Below, piece after piece: positions 16,073 to 23,193 of a DNA stretch of 46,724 nt. The DNA comes from a virus. The stretch lies in the IMG/VR virus record IMGVR_UViG_3300009537_000027, positions 1-46,724 of that record. One strand, written 5' to 3'. The translations under genes were made by a program, and so were the position numbers. The notes beneath the pieces are model-generated. The model ran no database searches. It was not told where the DNA came from and saw only the letters and a program-made list of their open reading frames with translations. How positions within the stretch are numbered: position 1 is the first letter of the stretch; every line of letters begins with the position of its first letter.

Positions 16073-16443
16073 ACACGAACCACGAAGCGCAGCACGCACC
16101 GCTTGACTTGACGCAGTTTGAAGGGCATGCGCCGGAGCCGTGGACCGCAGAACTTAACACGGCGATGCAGGGACAGCCACTCGTCGTGCTGGACGCAAAC
16201 CGCAAGCCCGTCGTCTATAGCGATGCGACCGGGCCGTATCTTGAGCGATGCACGCGCAGGACCATTTCCGAGGACGACTGGAAGCGAATGAGCCTCATCG
16301 CCGCCGCGCCCACCCTCCTCGCGGAGTGCAAGCGTCAGCGTTCCGAGCTTGCGGAGTTGCGCGACGAGGCCGCTGCGCTGCGGGAGGCGCTGGAAAAAAT
16401 CGGCACTACTCCAACGCAGCATCTTCGCTACTGGCGCGTATGA
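16069..16443 (+). CDS. Early accessory protein, unknown
   Basis: A 124-residue protein. ATG at 16069 has AAGGAGG immediately upstream. Residues 10-60 look like a small beta-rich fold (GQPLVVLDANRKPVVYSDATGPYLERC). The C-terminal third is a coiled coil (LLAECKRQRSELAELRDEAAALREALEKI). No family was recognised. The coiled-coil C-terminus resembles those of its neighbours. Confidence 0.65.
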   Translation: MNTNHEAQHAPLDLTQFEGHAPEPWTAELNTAMQGQPLVVLDANRKPVVYSDATGPYLERCTRRTISEDDWKRMSLIAAAPTLLAECKRQRSELAELRDEAAALREALEKIGTTPTQHLRYWRV

Positions 16444-16444
16444 A

Positions 16445-16567
16445 GTGCCAGACCAAACTCACGTGCTTGACCTCAAGGAAGGGGCGAAGGTGAACGTCAC
16501 GAACCATCCCAAGCGCTCGTGGTACGCCTCGATCATTCGGAAGAATGGAAGGCTGGTGGTGCTATGA
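16445..16567 (+). CDS. Very small basic protein (possible)
   Basis: An open frame of about 40 residues ending at the start of the next gene (ATGA overlap): VLDLKEGAKVNVTN, then HPKRSWYASIIRKNGRLVVL. The beta-like pattern and overlap suggest it is real, but the GTG start has no good ribosome site and the frame stays open further upstream. Confidence 0.4.
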   Translation: MPDQTHVLDLKEGAKVNVTNHPKRSWYASIIRKNGRLVVL

Positions 16568-16920
16568 GCGCCGGCGGGTACTCCCCACAAGGGCGGGCCG
16601 CCCGAGCAAGCCTCACAGAAGCCGACGTGAGGCGCATCCGGCAGCTCGGGGCAGAGGGCGTGCCCACTCGCAAGCTCGCAGACACGTACAGCATGACCCC
16701 AGAGGCCATCCGCCGTATTCTGCGCTGGGAGACTTGGCGCTGGGTCAGTGAGGAGGGAGCCGGCTTCGAGGCTCGAGCCCTGCCCCCAGACCAAGCGGCC
16801 TTGCTGGAAGAATTCATGAAGCCAAAACCACAACTTGCTGGACAACTGAACCCGAACGGAATACAATCCACAATCCCGAACGAATCGGGCAAGCCTACTG
16901 ACGGAGGTACTGGAACATGA
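16564..16920 (+). CDS. Helix-turn-helix protein, possible regulator
   Basis: A 118-residue protein. Residues about 15-58 (SLTEADVRRIRQLGAEGVPTRKLADTYSMTPEAIRRILRWETW) form a clear helix-turn-helix of the resolvase/HNH-associated type, with an R-x-I-L-R recognition helix. A flexible Pro/Asn-rich C-terminus follows. The end of the gene overlaps a promoter with paired CGAACG sites (16846-16882), so it is one candidate for the protein that reads them. It could also be a homing-endonuclease-derived DNA-binding fragment. Confidence 0.7.
   Translation: MSAGGYSPQGRAARASLTEADVRRIRQLGAEGVPTRKLADTYSMTPEAIRRILRWETWRWVSEEGAGFEARALPPDQAALLEEFMKPKPQLAGQLNPNGIQSTIPNESGKPTDGGTGT
16846..16882 (+). promoter_or_regulatory. 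Promoter with paired CGAACG operator half-sites
   Basis: Weak -35 CTGAAC (16846-16851), 17-bp spacer, CACAAT (16869-16874). CGAACG starts at 16853 just after the -35 and again at 16877, two bases after the -10. An overlapping alternative is TGGACA-N17-TACAAT at 16839-16867. The half-site layout matches the promoter at 22361. The site lies inside the end of the helix-turn-helix gene and would drive 16917 onward. Confidence 0.6.
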
Positions 16921-17093
16921 AGCTCATACTCAAGAAAGAAGTCAAGCACAGCGTGGTGTATGAGACCTCGGATGAGGGGGCTCCCTGCAAGAGCGTGTAC
17001 GTGATGAAGGAGTGGTTGCTTGCGAATGGAGCGCAGGACGTGATCCATGCCTGGCCGAAGAGCATTGAGCTGGAAGTGAAGGTGGCCGCATGA
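16917..17093 (+). CDS. Small hypothetical protein
   Basis: A 58-residue alpha/beta protein (MKLILKKEVKHSVVYETSDEG, KSVYVMKEWLLANGAQDVIHAWPKSIELEVKVAA). ATG at 16917 is preceded by CTGACGGAGG and overlaps the previous stop. Its TGA overlaps the next ATG. No family was recognised. Confidence 0.7.
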   Translation: MKLILKKEVKHSVVYETSDEGAPCKSVYVMKEWLLANGAQDVIHAWPKSIELEVKVAA

Positions 17094-17752
17094 AGATCAC
17101 CGCAGCACTCGCCGCGAAGGTTCTCAAGGTCGTTGACGCCGGGTTGGTCAATGGGCTAGGCGAACCAACTCCCGGCAAGATGTGCGTGGAGGCTGCGGTC
17201 TGCTACGCGCTCGACCTCCCTCATTCCGATCATCCGACTTGCGTGGGCGAGGCGGTGCGCGCCTTCAAGATCAGGCTGAACGATGCGCGCTGGTCGTCGG
17301 ACAAAGCGCGCACCAATGGGATGCGAAAGCTCGCCATCGCGCAACTCGGCAGCAACGAGATCGACCAAGCCGTATTCGTCAAGGAACTGACTCTCGGCAC
17401 GATAAAGAAGATTGTTCCGCTTGCCCTGCGGTGCGCGGCCAATAAGCAAAAGGAGAAGAAACACAAAGTGGCGTTAGAGGCCGCTGCTGTGCGCTGCGAG
17501 GAGGAAGGAACGAGAGAAGCCGCCGCTGCTGCCTACGCTGCCGCCTACGCTGCCTACGCCACCACCGCCGCTGCCGCTGCTGCCTACGCTGCTGCCTACG
17601 CTGCCAGCGCCGCTGCCAAAGCTGCCAGCACCGCAGACAACGCCACAACCTCCGATGAATCCCTGCTTCTCATGGCGGACATCGGCCTTGAGGCCCTCAA
17701 GAAAGCCAAGTCTCCGGGCTGCGAGTTTCTCTACTTAGCGGAGGCTGCATGA
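17090..17752 (+). CDS. Protein with alanine/tyrosine repeat tract
   Basis: A 220-residue protein. Residues 1-125 form a helical domain (MKITAALAAKVLKVVDAGLVNGLG, CVEAAVCYALDLPHSDHPTCVGEAVRAFKIRLNDARWS, IDQAVFVKELTLGTIKKIVPLALR). Residues about 140-185 are an almost pure Ala tract with Tyr every four or so residues (AAAYAAAYAAY). A short helical end (LLLMADIGLEALKKAKSPGCEFLYLAE) follows. I recall similar repeat proteins with this conserved front domain in proteobacteria and their phages, of unknown function. The tract is made of repeated GCC/GCT/TAC codons and could vary in length. Confidence 0.75.
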   Translation: MKITAALAAKVLKVVDAGLVNGLGEPTPGKMCVEAAVCYALDLPHSDHPTCVGEAVRAFKIRLNDARWSSDKARTNGMRKLAIAQLGSNEIDQAVFVKELTLGTIKKIVPLALRCAANKQKEKKHKVALEAAAVRCEEEGTREAAAAAYAAAYAAYATTAAAAAAYAAAYAASAAAKAASTADNATTSDESLLLMADIGLEALKKAKSPGCEFLYLAEAA

Positions 17753-18399
17753 GCCACGATACCCCACAGGACAGCCCAACGCCGAGGACGGATGCGCTTG
17801 CAAAAGAACTACCGCCCTATGCTGGCAAGTGGGTTGAATCCGAGGAATACGAGCAGCTTGAGCGCGAGCTTGCGGAGGTGAGCGCGTTGCTGGCGAAGAA
17901 CGAGGGCCGCGTCAAAAAAATAGTAGATGAATCGTTGCTGGAACGCGCCAAGCGAGCAGAGGCCGCGCTTGCCAACATAACAATCAGTGCTAACGCATGG
18001 GCTGAAACGTGTCGAGAGCTGGAGGACAAGATTGATTCCACCCCATCCGCAGAGGCCGCGCTTGCCGCCCTTCGCTCTGGCCGGGACGAGGCGCTGGAGG
18101 AAGCGGCAGTCTATGTTGAAACACGAGAGCTGTTGTGGTCCAAAAGCAGAAATGGCGCTAAAGAGGTTGATGACATTAAGGAATACATTGCGCGCGGCAT
18201 TCGCGGATTGAAACGCGCTCTAAAGATCGCAGCGCCACAGCCCGCGCCGGTGGATGCGGAGTTGAAAAAACTCATGCGTTTTTACAGTGTCGAAAATCTA
18301 CCCGATCTGGTGACGATTCAAAATGAACACATTGAAAAGCTGCAAGCCAAGATGCCCGCATTGCGCGACACGGAACCTCTCAATCCAAGGAAAGGCTAA
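17749..18399 (+). CDS. Ea22/Ead-like mosaic coiled-coil protein
   Basis: A 216-residue protein with a short DTPQDSPTPRTDA front. A coiled coil follows (YEQLERELAEVSALLAKNEGRVKKIVDESLLERAKRAEAALANI), then AEAALAALRSGRDEALEEAA, a module ending in ALKIAAPQ, and a helical C-terminus. The front, the RAEAALA block and the ALKIAAPQ block recur in the 18928 and 19845 genes. This design resembles phage Ea22/Ead-like early proteins of unknown function. Start overlaps the previous stop. Confidence 0.7.
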   Translation: MSHDTPQDSPTPRTDALAKELPPYAGKWVESEEYEQLERELAEVSALLAKNEGRVKKIVDESLLERAKRAEAALANITISANAWAETCRELEDKIDSTPSAEAALAALRSGRDEALEEAAVYVETRELLWSKSRNGAKEVDDIKEYIARGIRGLKRALKIAAPQPAPVDAELKKLMRFYSVENLPDLVTIQNEHIEKLQAKMPALRDTEPLNPRKG

Positions 18400-18403
18400 T
18401 CGC

Positions 18404-18817
18404 ATGGTTACGCACACAACGATGGGGCAGCCCGAGCCGCAGCCTTACAGCAAGCCTGCGGACGCTGCGGCCATAAACTCCAGCAAAGTATTTGCTGAAT
18501 CTCTGCCACTAGATTGGAACCATTTTCCTGCTGACGCAACGGAAGGTTGGGAAATGCTTTGCCGAGCAAAAGCACGATACGACCGGCTAGAGCGCGAACT
18601 CGCCGCCCTACGCGCCGGGCGATTCTCAAGCCAACCGACAGGAGAAGCCGCCGCCCTCCAGCGCACCGGGCCGAGCGAGGAAGCGAGGAAATTGCATGAC
18701 CTGCTTGGTGGAATGATCGACCAAGTTGGTCATCCTGATTTCTCACTGCGCGAATTGGTGAACGGACTTCGGGGCATCAGGGATGGACTCCTGCGCCTCG
18801 CGGGGGATAAGCCATGA
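18404..18817 (+). CDS. Early accessory protein, unknown
   Basis: About 137 residues from ATG at 18404, five bases after the previous stop; an upstream in-frame start would overlap that gene. It has a Pro/Gln-rich front, a short domain (SSKVFAESLPLDWNHFPADATEGWEML), a helix (ARYDRLERELAALRAGR) and a C-terminal helical part (EEARKLHDLLGGMIDQVGHPDFSLRELVNGLRGIRDGLLRL). The coiled-coil piece matches its neighbours in style. Confidence 0.65.
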   Translation: MVTHTTMGQPEPQPYSKPADAAAINSSKVFAESLPLDWNHFPADATEGWEMLCRAKARYDRLERELAALRAGRFSSQPTGEAAALQRTGPSEEARKLHDLLGGMIDQVGHPDFSLRELVNGLRGIRDGLLRLAGDKP

Positions 18818-18915
18818 GCGGAATGATGGTTGCCCTGCTGGTCGTCAGCGGATGCGGTCTTTTTCTGGCCGGGGTTGTTGCTGGTGTAGTTTTATTCATC
18901 TACTTCGGTGGCTAA
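18814..18915 (+). CDS. 33-residue single-pass membrane peptide
   Basis: ATG overlaps the previous stop (ATGA). Residues 4-31 are almost entirely hydrophobic (MMVALLVVSGCGLFLAGV, then VAGVVLFIYFGG), so it should span the inner membrane once. A small-protein role in the host membrane (exclusion, depolarisation or an accessory holin) is possible. Short but well placed between two genes with good start signals. Confidence 0.55.
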   Translation: MSGMMVALLVVSGCGLFLAGVVAGVVLFIYFGG

Positions 18916-18927
18916 GGAGAAGGACCG

Positions 18928-19848
18928 ATGAGCGAATCTGACCAGCAACGATACGATACCCCACAGGACAGCCCGACAGCAGACGCCTACGAAAAGGTCT
19001 GCGCTGCGCGAACGAAATGGCAGGAACGCGCCGAGCGAGCAGAGGCCGCGCTTGCCGCCGCACAAAGGTGGAAAGCGGCTGTCAATGAGTCCTTGGTAGT
19101 TAGCCGGTGTCTGAGCGAGACAAACAAGGACGACCCCGAGCGGGCGATCAACGACTTGCTCTGCCAAGCGCAGAAGGAAGCACTAGACCCGCTGATTAGT
19201 GCCGAGGCCATACGCTTGCAAGAAAAAGTGTGGAATATCGCGCTGGATAGTGCAGCGATAGTGTGTGAACTGCGCGCCTCTGTTAATTCAATGCACACAT
19301 TTGCTCAACTTCACTGGGAGGATGCGGAAGCCATCCGCGCACTCAAGATCGCAGCGCCGCAGTATGACGAAGCTACCATCAAGGCGCGAGATAACCCTGC
19401 GGACGCTGCGACTGTGGTGGTGCCGATTGACATGCTGCTTTTCTGCCCGCGCTGCCAGATGCAGCACATCGACGCACCGCAGCCTGAGCAGGGCTGGACG
19501 AACCCGCCGCACGCTACGCACACTTGCCAAGGCTGCGGCTTGATCTGGCGACCGAGTAACGCGCTGACCAACGGGGCCGCCACCATCGAGCAGCTTGAGC
19601 CGAAGCACGCCGAGCGCATCGCTGCTTCGCACCCTCCCGTCCAGTCGGAAGTCGCCGCCGCCCCGCAGCCCGGTGTTCAACGGGACGAAGCCCCTACAGT
19701 GGCTGCGTTGCCAGACGCCGCCGCGTGGGACCGGCGTCTGCATAGGTTGCTGACCGAGGTTCGTGCGACGGTGGACGACTTGGATGCGATTGCCGCCGCG
19801 CCCAGTGGCACCGAGGACAAGCGCGACGACAAGGGGAACGGCGAATGA
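18928..19848 (+). CDS. Mosaic early protein with zinc ribbon
   Basis: A 306-residue protein with AAGGAGAAGG before ATG. Modules in order: DTPQDSPT front; coiled coil with RAERAEAALAAAQRW; helix ending ALKIAAPQ; a zinc ribbon LFCPRCQMQHIDAPQP with THTCQGCGLIWRPS (two CxxC pairs) around residues 170-212; a long flexible linker; and a C-terminal helix ending DKRDDKGNGE. The zinc-ribbon block is one I recall from many proteobacterial phage early proteins. Function is unknown; nucleic-acid or protein binding is likely. Confidence 0.72.
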   Translation: MSESDQQRYDTPQDSPTADAYEKVCAARTKWQERAERAEAALAAAQRWKAAVNESLVVSRCLSETNKDDPERAINDLLCQAQKEALDPLISAEAIRLQEKVWNIALDSAAIVCELRASVNSMHTFAQLHWEDAEAIRALKIAAPQYDEATIKARDNPADAATVVVPIDMLLFCPRCQMQHIDAPQPEQGWTNPPHATHTCQGCGLIWRPSNALTNGAATIEQLEPKHAERIAASHPPVQSEVAAAPQPGVQRDEAPTVAALPDAAAWDRRLHRLLTEVRATVDDLDAIAAAPSGTEDKRDDKGNGE

Positions 19849-20555
19849 GCAAGAAACCCACATTCCAGGAACAGGTCCACTTCATGTCTTGCCAGGCCGA
19901 CATGCTCGACGAACAGGGCAACGATATCTCGGCGGAGGTCATGCGAGACGCGACTAAGGTGCTGGTGGACGAACACCAGCGCGCGGGGAAACTGGAAGCC
20001 AAGCTGCGGGCGGCTAACGAGCGCATGGACAGGCTCGTAGATACCCAAATCGCCCTGCTCAAGCATGAGTTGTCCAAGCTGAAATCCGCCCAGCCGGAAG
20101 CCGCGCCCACGCGGGACGAAGTGCTGGAGGACGCACTTAAGGACATCGCTGATGGCCCGCAGCCGATTGAGAGCTACAAACAGGGAATCCGCTGCGGACT
20201 CGAAGATCGAGATTTGCAAGCCGCTGGCGAGTACGCCGCCGCAGAATACGGATACGAACAGGGGCTAGATTGGTGCGCTGACATTGCTGCCCGCGCCCTC
20301 AAGATCGCAGCGCCGCAAGGCGCGGTAACTGAGCCGTGCAGTACGCCTTCGAGCGTACCGTCTGCGGTGGCTGCGACTGTGGTGCCGAGGGAGCGCAGGC
20401 AATTAGCGTTGTTGCTCGCTCACATAAGCCGTGATGGAGAGATTATTCCGTCGCGCTCTTTCTGGCTTGAATTGGTAGAACAGTCACGCTCCGTGCTCGC
20501 AGCAGCGCCCGACGTTACCAAGGACAAGCGCGGCGACAAGGGGCCGGGCGGATGA
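19845..20555 (+). CDS. Mosaic coiled-coil early protein
   Basis: A 236-residue protein: MSKKPTFQEQVHFMSCQADML, then a long coiled coil (LVDEHQRAGKLEAKLRAANERMDRLVDTQIALLKHELSKL), a middle domain (YEQGLDWCADIAARALKIAAPQ), a helix (RRQLALLLAHISRDGEII) and a C-terminal tail DKRGDKGPGG nearly copied from the preceding gene. Start and stop overlap both neighbours. It is a third member of the module-sharing set. Confidence 0.7.
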   Translation: MSKKPTFQEQVHFMSCQADMLDEQGNDISAEVMRDATKVLVDEHQRAGKLEAKLRAANERMDRLVDTQIALLKHELSKLKSAQPEAAPTRDEVLEDALKDIADGPQPIESYKQGIRCGLEDRDLQAAGEYAAAEYGYEQGLDWCADIAARALKIAAPQGAVTEPCSTPSSVPSAVAATVVPRERRQLALLLAHISRDGEIIPSRSFWLELVEQSRSVLAAAPDVTKDKRGDKGPGG

Positions 20556-20746
20556 ACGCATGGCAGCACTTCATTTTACTGCTGGCCGGTAAGGTCAGAG
20601 TGCATCACGGTGCGGGCCGATTTACGGACGTGCCGATGAAGAAGTTGATCTACTCTGGAATGAACGCGCAGCAGAAGGTTTACCGCAAACGAGAGGGGCG
20701 CGCTGGTCGGCAGTTCGCCGCACAGGAGAAACCCGATGGCAGCTAA
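20552..20746 (+). CDS. Small basic early protein
   Basis: A 64-residue protein with a hydrophobic start (MNAWQHFILLLAGKVRV) and a basic end (QQKVYRKREGRAGRQFAAQEKP). Start overlaps the previous stop. No family was recognised; nucleic-acid or membrane contact is possible. Confidence 0.55.
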   Translation: MNAWQHFILLLAGKVRVHHGAGRFTDVPMKKLIYSGMNAQQKVYRKREGRAGRQFAAQEKPDGS

Positions 20747-21029
20747 CGTGAAGGGGGACGACCTGACCGACCTTGAAATAAGGCGGCTGTGCGCGCAGGC
20801 GATTGGATTCCCTGCTGTGTATATAGCTACAGCCTACGACCCTTTCCACAACGACGCGCTAGCGATGGAGCTGTTGAAGAAGTTTAAGCTAGAGCCGAGA
20901 TTTAACGAAGAACGGCGGGCTTGGCACGTTACCAGGTCTTACGCATCAGATCCGTACTCATGGAACGCCGACCTCAACCGCGCCATCTGCGAGTGCGTGG
21001 CGAAGATGCAGCAGGGAGAGAAGCCATGA
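20736..21029 (+). CDS. Phage ABA-sandwich-like small protein
   Basis: A 97-residue protein. The block YDPFHNDALAMELLKKF, then RAWHVTRSY, and the ending WNADLNRAICECVAKMQ match a pattern I recall for small phage proteins annotated with an ABA-sandwich domain. Function unknown. It overlaps its neighbours by 11 and four bases. Confidence 0.65.
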   Translation: MAANVKGDDLTDLEIRRLCAQAIGFPAVYIATAYDPFHNDALAMELLKKFKLEPRFNEERRAWHVTRSYASDPYSWNADLNRAICECVAKMQQGEKP

Positions 21030-21223
21030 GTGGATCAGGCGTACTTAAACGCCGACAAGCCGAGGCAATGCGTGCTGCAAAGCTGGCTGCAAACGGATGG
21101 ACGCATCGCAACATCGCAGAACTGCTTGGCAAGCGCGATGAGCAGATCAAGGCACTCATTATTCTTGGCGAGCGTTTGCAGCACGCAGCACCACAGGGGG
21201 AGAAGCCAGATGGAAGAGGCTAG
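21026..21223 (+). CDS. Small helix-turn-helix-like protein
   Basis: A 65-residue protein: KRRQAEAMRAAKLAANGWTHRNIAELLGKRDEQIKALIILGERL. Two helices separated by a NGWTHRNIAELLG turn look like a helix-turn-helix that binds DNA. Second candidate for a regulator in this operon. Confidence 0.6.
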   Translation: MSGSGVLKRRQAEAMRAAKLAANGWTHRNIAELLGKRDEQIKALIILGERLQHAAPQGEKPDGRG

Positions 21224-21422
21224 ATATTGCATTAAGTGTGGAGAAAGAAAAACACCGTACTGGACCGGCAGATTCAACGAAAAAGACGGCTCCAAGCACA
21301 CAATCCCAAGATGCCCAAACGCTTGCGCTCATGGTGACCACGACATCATCAAGGGCTTGTCTCCCAAACTATTTGGCCCTGATCATGAGTGCAGAGCCTG
21401 CGGCAAAGGTTTGTACCTGTAA
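21210..21422 (+). CDS. Small zinc-finger-like protein
   Basis: A 70-residue protein with CIKCGERK near the start, CPNAC in the middle and CRACGKG near the end, six cysteines arranged as likely zinc ligands. The gene overlaps its predecessor by 14 bases. Function unknown. Confidence 0.65.
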   Translation: MEEARYCIKCGERKTPYWTGRFNEKDGSKHTIPRCPNACAHGDHDIIKGLSPKLFGPDHECRACGKGLYL

Positions 21423-21425
21423 AAG

Positions 21426-21635
21426 ATGCCAAACCTTGTTTGTCACTGCTCTGGCTACACCTGGCCCCACAGACGCACCTCTGGCAAGTGTATGTGGAAC
21501 TCAGACAACGATCTGATGTTCTGTGAAGAGTGCCAGTACCCCTGCGAGTGGCACTATGAGGGGAAGGTGCCGAATAGCGACTGCTGCAACGCGCTAGTCG
21601 TGCATCAAGGGGCAGTAATGAAAAAACTCGATTGA
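21426..21635 (+). CDS. Small Cys-rich protein
   Basis: A 69-residue protein with cysteine clusters (LVCHCSGY, FCEECQYPCEW, DCCNAL) likely to hold zinc. It lies at the end of the accessory operon; its last codons overlap the promoter at 21632. Confidence 0.6.
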   Translation: MPNLVCHCSGYTWPHRRTSGKCMWNSDNDLMFCEECQYPCEWHYEGKVPNSDCCNALVVHQGAVMKKLD

Positions 21636-21660
21636 CACGGGCTCAAGGCTCGGGCACAAT
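21632..21660 (+). promoter_or_regulatory. Promoter upstream of the 21733 gene
   Basis: TTGACA (21632-21637), 17-bp spacer, CACAAT (21655-21660). The spacer (CGGGCTCAAGGCTCGGG) lacks CGAACG, unlike the promoter at 22361. A perfect 12-bp palindrome AGGGCGCGCCCT follows at 21695-21706 in the leader. Confidence 0.7.
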
Positions 21661-21732
21661 ACACAATCCCCCGTATTATGCGGGGAGGGAGCAGAGGGCG
21701 CGCCCTAAAGGGCCCTCACAACTGGAGGCAAC

Positions 21733-22266
21733 ATGGCAGACAATGTGGAAGTGGTGAAGATGAGCGATGGCCGCGAGGTCAGCTTTGCAGGGAAACGCAA
21801 GGCCCTCAAGTCCAGCGAGTTCGTCAACGGGGAGGTGCAGATTCGGCTGGACTTCAGGAACGGAGTCACGAAGCTCTACACCGTGCCGAAGAGTAATGTG
21901 GAGAGGGCTGCATGCCACGGAGGTGAGCAGAAGTACGGGGATTCCTACGCTGGAGTCGACGACATCGACGACATGATCGAGTGCTGCGACAAGGTGCAGG
22001 AGAACCTGAACTCCGGGGACTGGACTGCGCGGGTGGAAGGCAGCGGCATCGCCGGAACCTCTGTGCTGGCTCGTGCCCTCGTGGAGCTCACCGGCAAGGC
22101 CCCGGAAGATGTCAAGACGTTCCTGAAGGGCAAGTCCCCGGCAGACAAGATGGCACTGCGGCAAAGCAGCAAGCTTCAGCCCATCATCCAGCGCCTGGAA
22201 GCCGAGAAGGTCGCCAAGGCGTCGAAGGTGGACACCGGGGCGCTCTTCGCAGAACTGGGCGTGTAG
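21733..22266 (+). CDS. Conserved hypothetical, paralogue of the first early gene
   Basis: A 177-residue protein with ACTGGAGG upstream. N-terminal strands (MSDGREVSFAGKRKAL, VQIRLDFRNGVTKLYTV) are followed by AACHGGEQKYGDSYAGVDDIDDMIECCDKVQENLNSGDW, a helical region (LARALVELTGKAPEDVKTFLKGKSPADKMALR) and a C-terminal VDTGALFAELGV. The order of elements and the HG-x2-QK-x2-D core match the 14980 gene. Having its own promoter and terminator suggests high early expression. Function unknown. Confidence 0.8.
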   Translation: MADNVEVVKMSDGREVSFAGKRKALKSSEFVNGEVQIRLDFRNGVTKLYTVPKSNVERAACHGGEQKYGDSYAGVDDIDDMIECCDKVQENLNSGDWTARVEGSGIAGTSVLARALVELTGKAPEDVKTFLKGKSPADKMALRQSSKLQPIIQRLEAEKVAKASKVDTGALFAELGV

Positions 22267-22318
22267 CGAGTCCGTCAGCTCACTCACGTCAAGTGCCGGC
22301 ACCCGCCGGTGCGGGGAG

Positions 22319-22350
22319 GTGCCAGGGAGGGGTCCCTGGCATTTCTTTTT
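22319..22350 (+). terminator. Intrinsic terminator
   Basis: TGCCAGGGA-GGGG-TCCCTGGCA (22320-22341), a perfect 9-bp stem, followed directly by TTTCTTTTT. It closes the 21733 gene and lies just before the next promoter. A smaller GC-rich hairpin (GCACC/GGTGC) precedes it. Confidence 0.9.
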
Positions 22351-22360
22351 CACAACTTGG

Positions 22361-22398
22361 TTGACACCGAACGGGATTCATGTCACAATTGCGTTCGG
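22361..22398 (+). promoter_or_regulatory. Promoter with paired CGAACG operator half-sites
   Basis: TTGACA (22361-22366), 17-bp spacer, CACAAT (22384-22389). CCGAACG (22367-22373) follows the -35, and the inverted copy CGTTCGG (22392-22398) follows the -10. Core starts are 24 bp apart. It drives the replication/recombination unit from 22427. Confidence 0.8.
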
Positions 22399-22426
22399 AC
22401 AATTCCTAAACCTGACGGAGGAACAC

Positions 22427-22600
22427 ATGGCCTTCAAGGCTATCTATCTAAGAATAGACCAAGCGTCTCGAGTCTCTCTCAAGCTTGGCTATCGTACTGC
22501 CCAGATCCTTCTTGAAATTCCTACGAAGCAGCTTGCTGTGCAGGCTGTACGAGCGGCCTTCGGGAAGAAGGCGCGTATTGTGGGAGGGAGAAAGCCGTGA
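22427..22600 (+). CDS. Small basic protein
   Basis: A 57-residue protein, first of the unit, with CTGACGGAGG upstream. MAFKAIYLRIDQASRVSLKLGYRTAQILLEIPTKQLAVQAVRAAF, then a Lys/Arg-rich tail. Helical and positively charged; DNA binding is possible. No family was recognised. Confidence 0.65.
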   Translation: MAFKAIYLRIDQASRVSLKLGYRTAQILLEIPTKQLAVQAVRAAFGKKARIVGGRKP

Positions 22601-23193
22601 GCCAAGACCTTGACTCCCTCCTCACAGGCGCGCTCCTTGAGCAAGCCTCCCGCACGCCCAAGAAAGCTCGCAGCCCCAATGAGAACTACAGAGCCTGCTT
22701 CACAAAGCCAGAGAATTGGCTGCTTGTGGGACAAGTCCGCCTCGTCCATGTGGAGGGGAGTGTGTACACCCTCATCGGCCTCTTCAATGAGCAGATTCAC
22801 AAGACCGTGCCGAAGTGCAGGTGGCTCACAGCCGCCGCAACCATTGATTCTGCGCTTCCCCAGAAGTCTGAAGAAGTCCGGGGTAAGCACTGGCTTCCGG
22901 ATGAAGTCCTCGGGTTCAAGCAGCGACAAGCTGAGCGCAAGCTCATCTTGGTGGTGGATCTGATCCTTGACATGGGACAGCACCTCCGTGCAGGTGCTGT
23001 GGTGTGCGAGGCCCACTTGCTGGGCGGCGGCCTCCAGAGGCTCACCCTGTGGGAGGACACAGTGTTTGAAGGCACCACTCCCCGCACGATCTTGAGACTT
23101 CCAGCAGGCCTAGATGTCCTTGAGGGCTTGCTGGGTGGGTGCAAGGTGCTTGTGTGGAGGAGTATAAACGAGGAGCTTGCTCATGGAACCTAG
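22597..23193 (+). CDS. Hypothetical protein
   Basis: A 198-residue protein from GTG overlapping the previous stop (GTGA). The front is charged (LLEQASRTPKKARSPNENYR). The middle and end are hydrophobic alpha/beta (NWLLVGQVRLVHVEGSVYTLIGLFN, KLILVVDLILDMGQHL, VVCEAHLLGGGLQRLTLW). No motif was recognised. Its place ahead of the nuclease suggests a DNA-metabolism role. Confidence 0.65.
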   Translation: MSQDLDSLLTGALLEQASRTPKKARSPNENYRACFTKPENWLLVGQVRLVHVEGSVYTLIGLFNEQIHKTVPKCRWLTAAATIDSALPQKSEEVRGKHWLPDEVLGFKQRQAERKLILVVDLILDMGQHLRAGAVVCEAHLLGGGLQRLTLWEDTVFEGTTPRTILRLPAGLDVLEGLLGGCKVLVWRSINEELAHGT

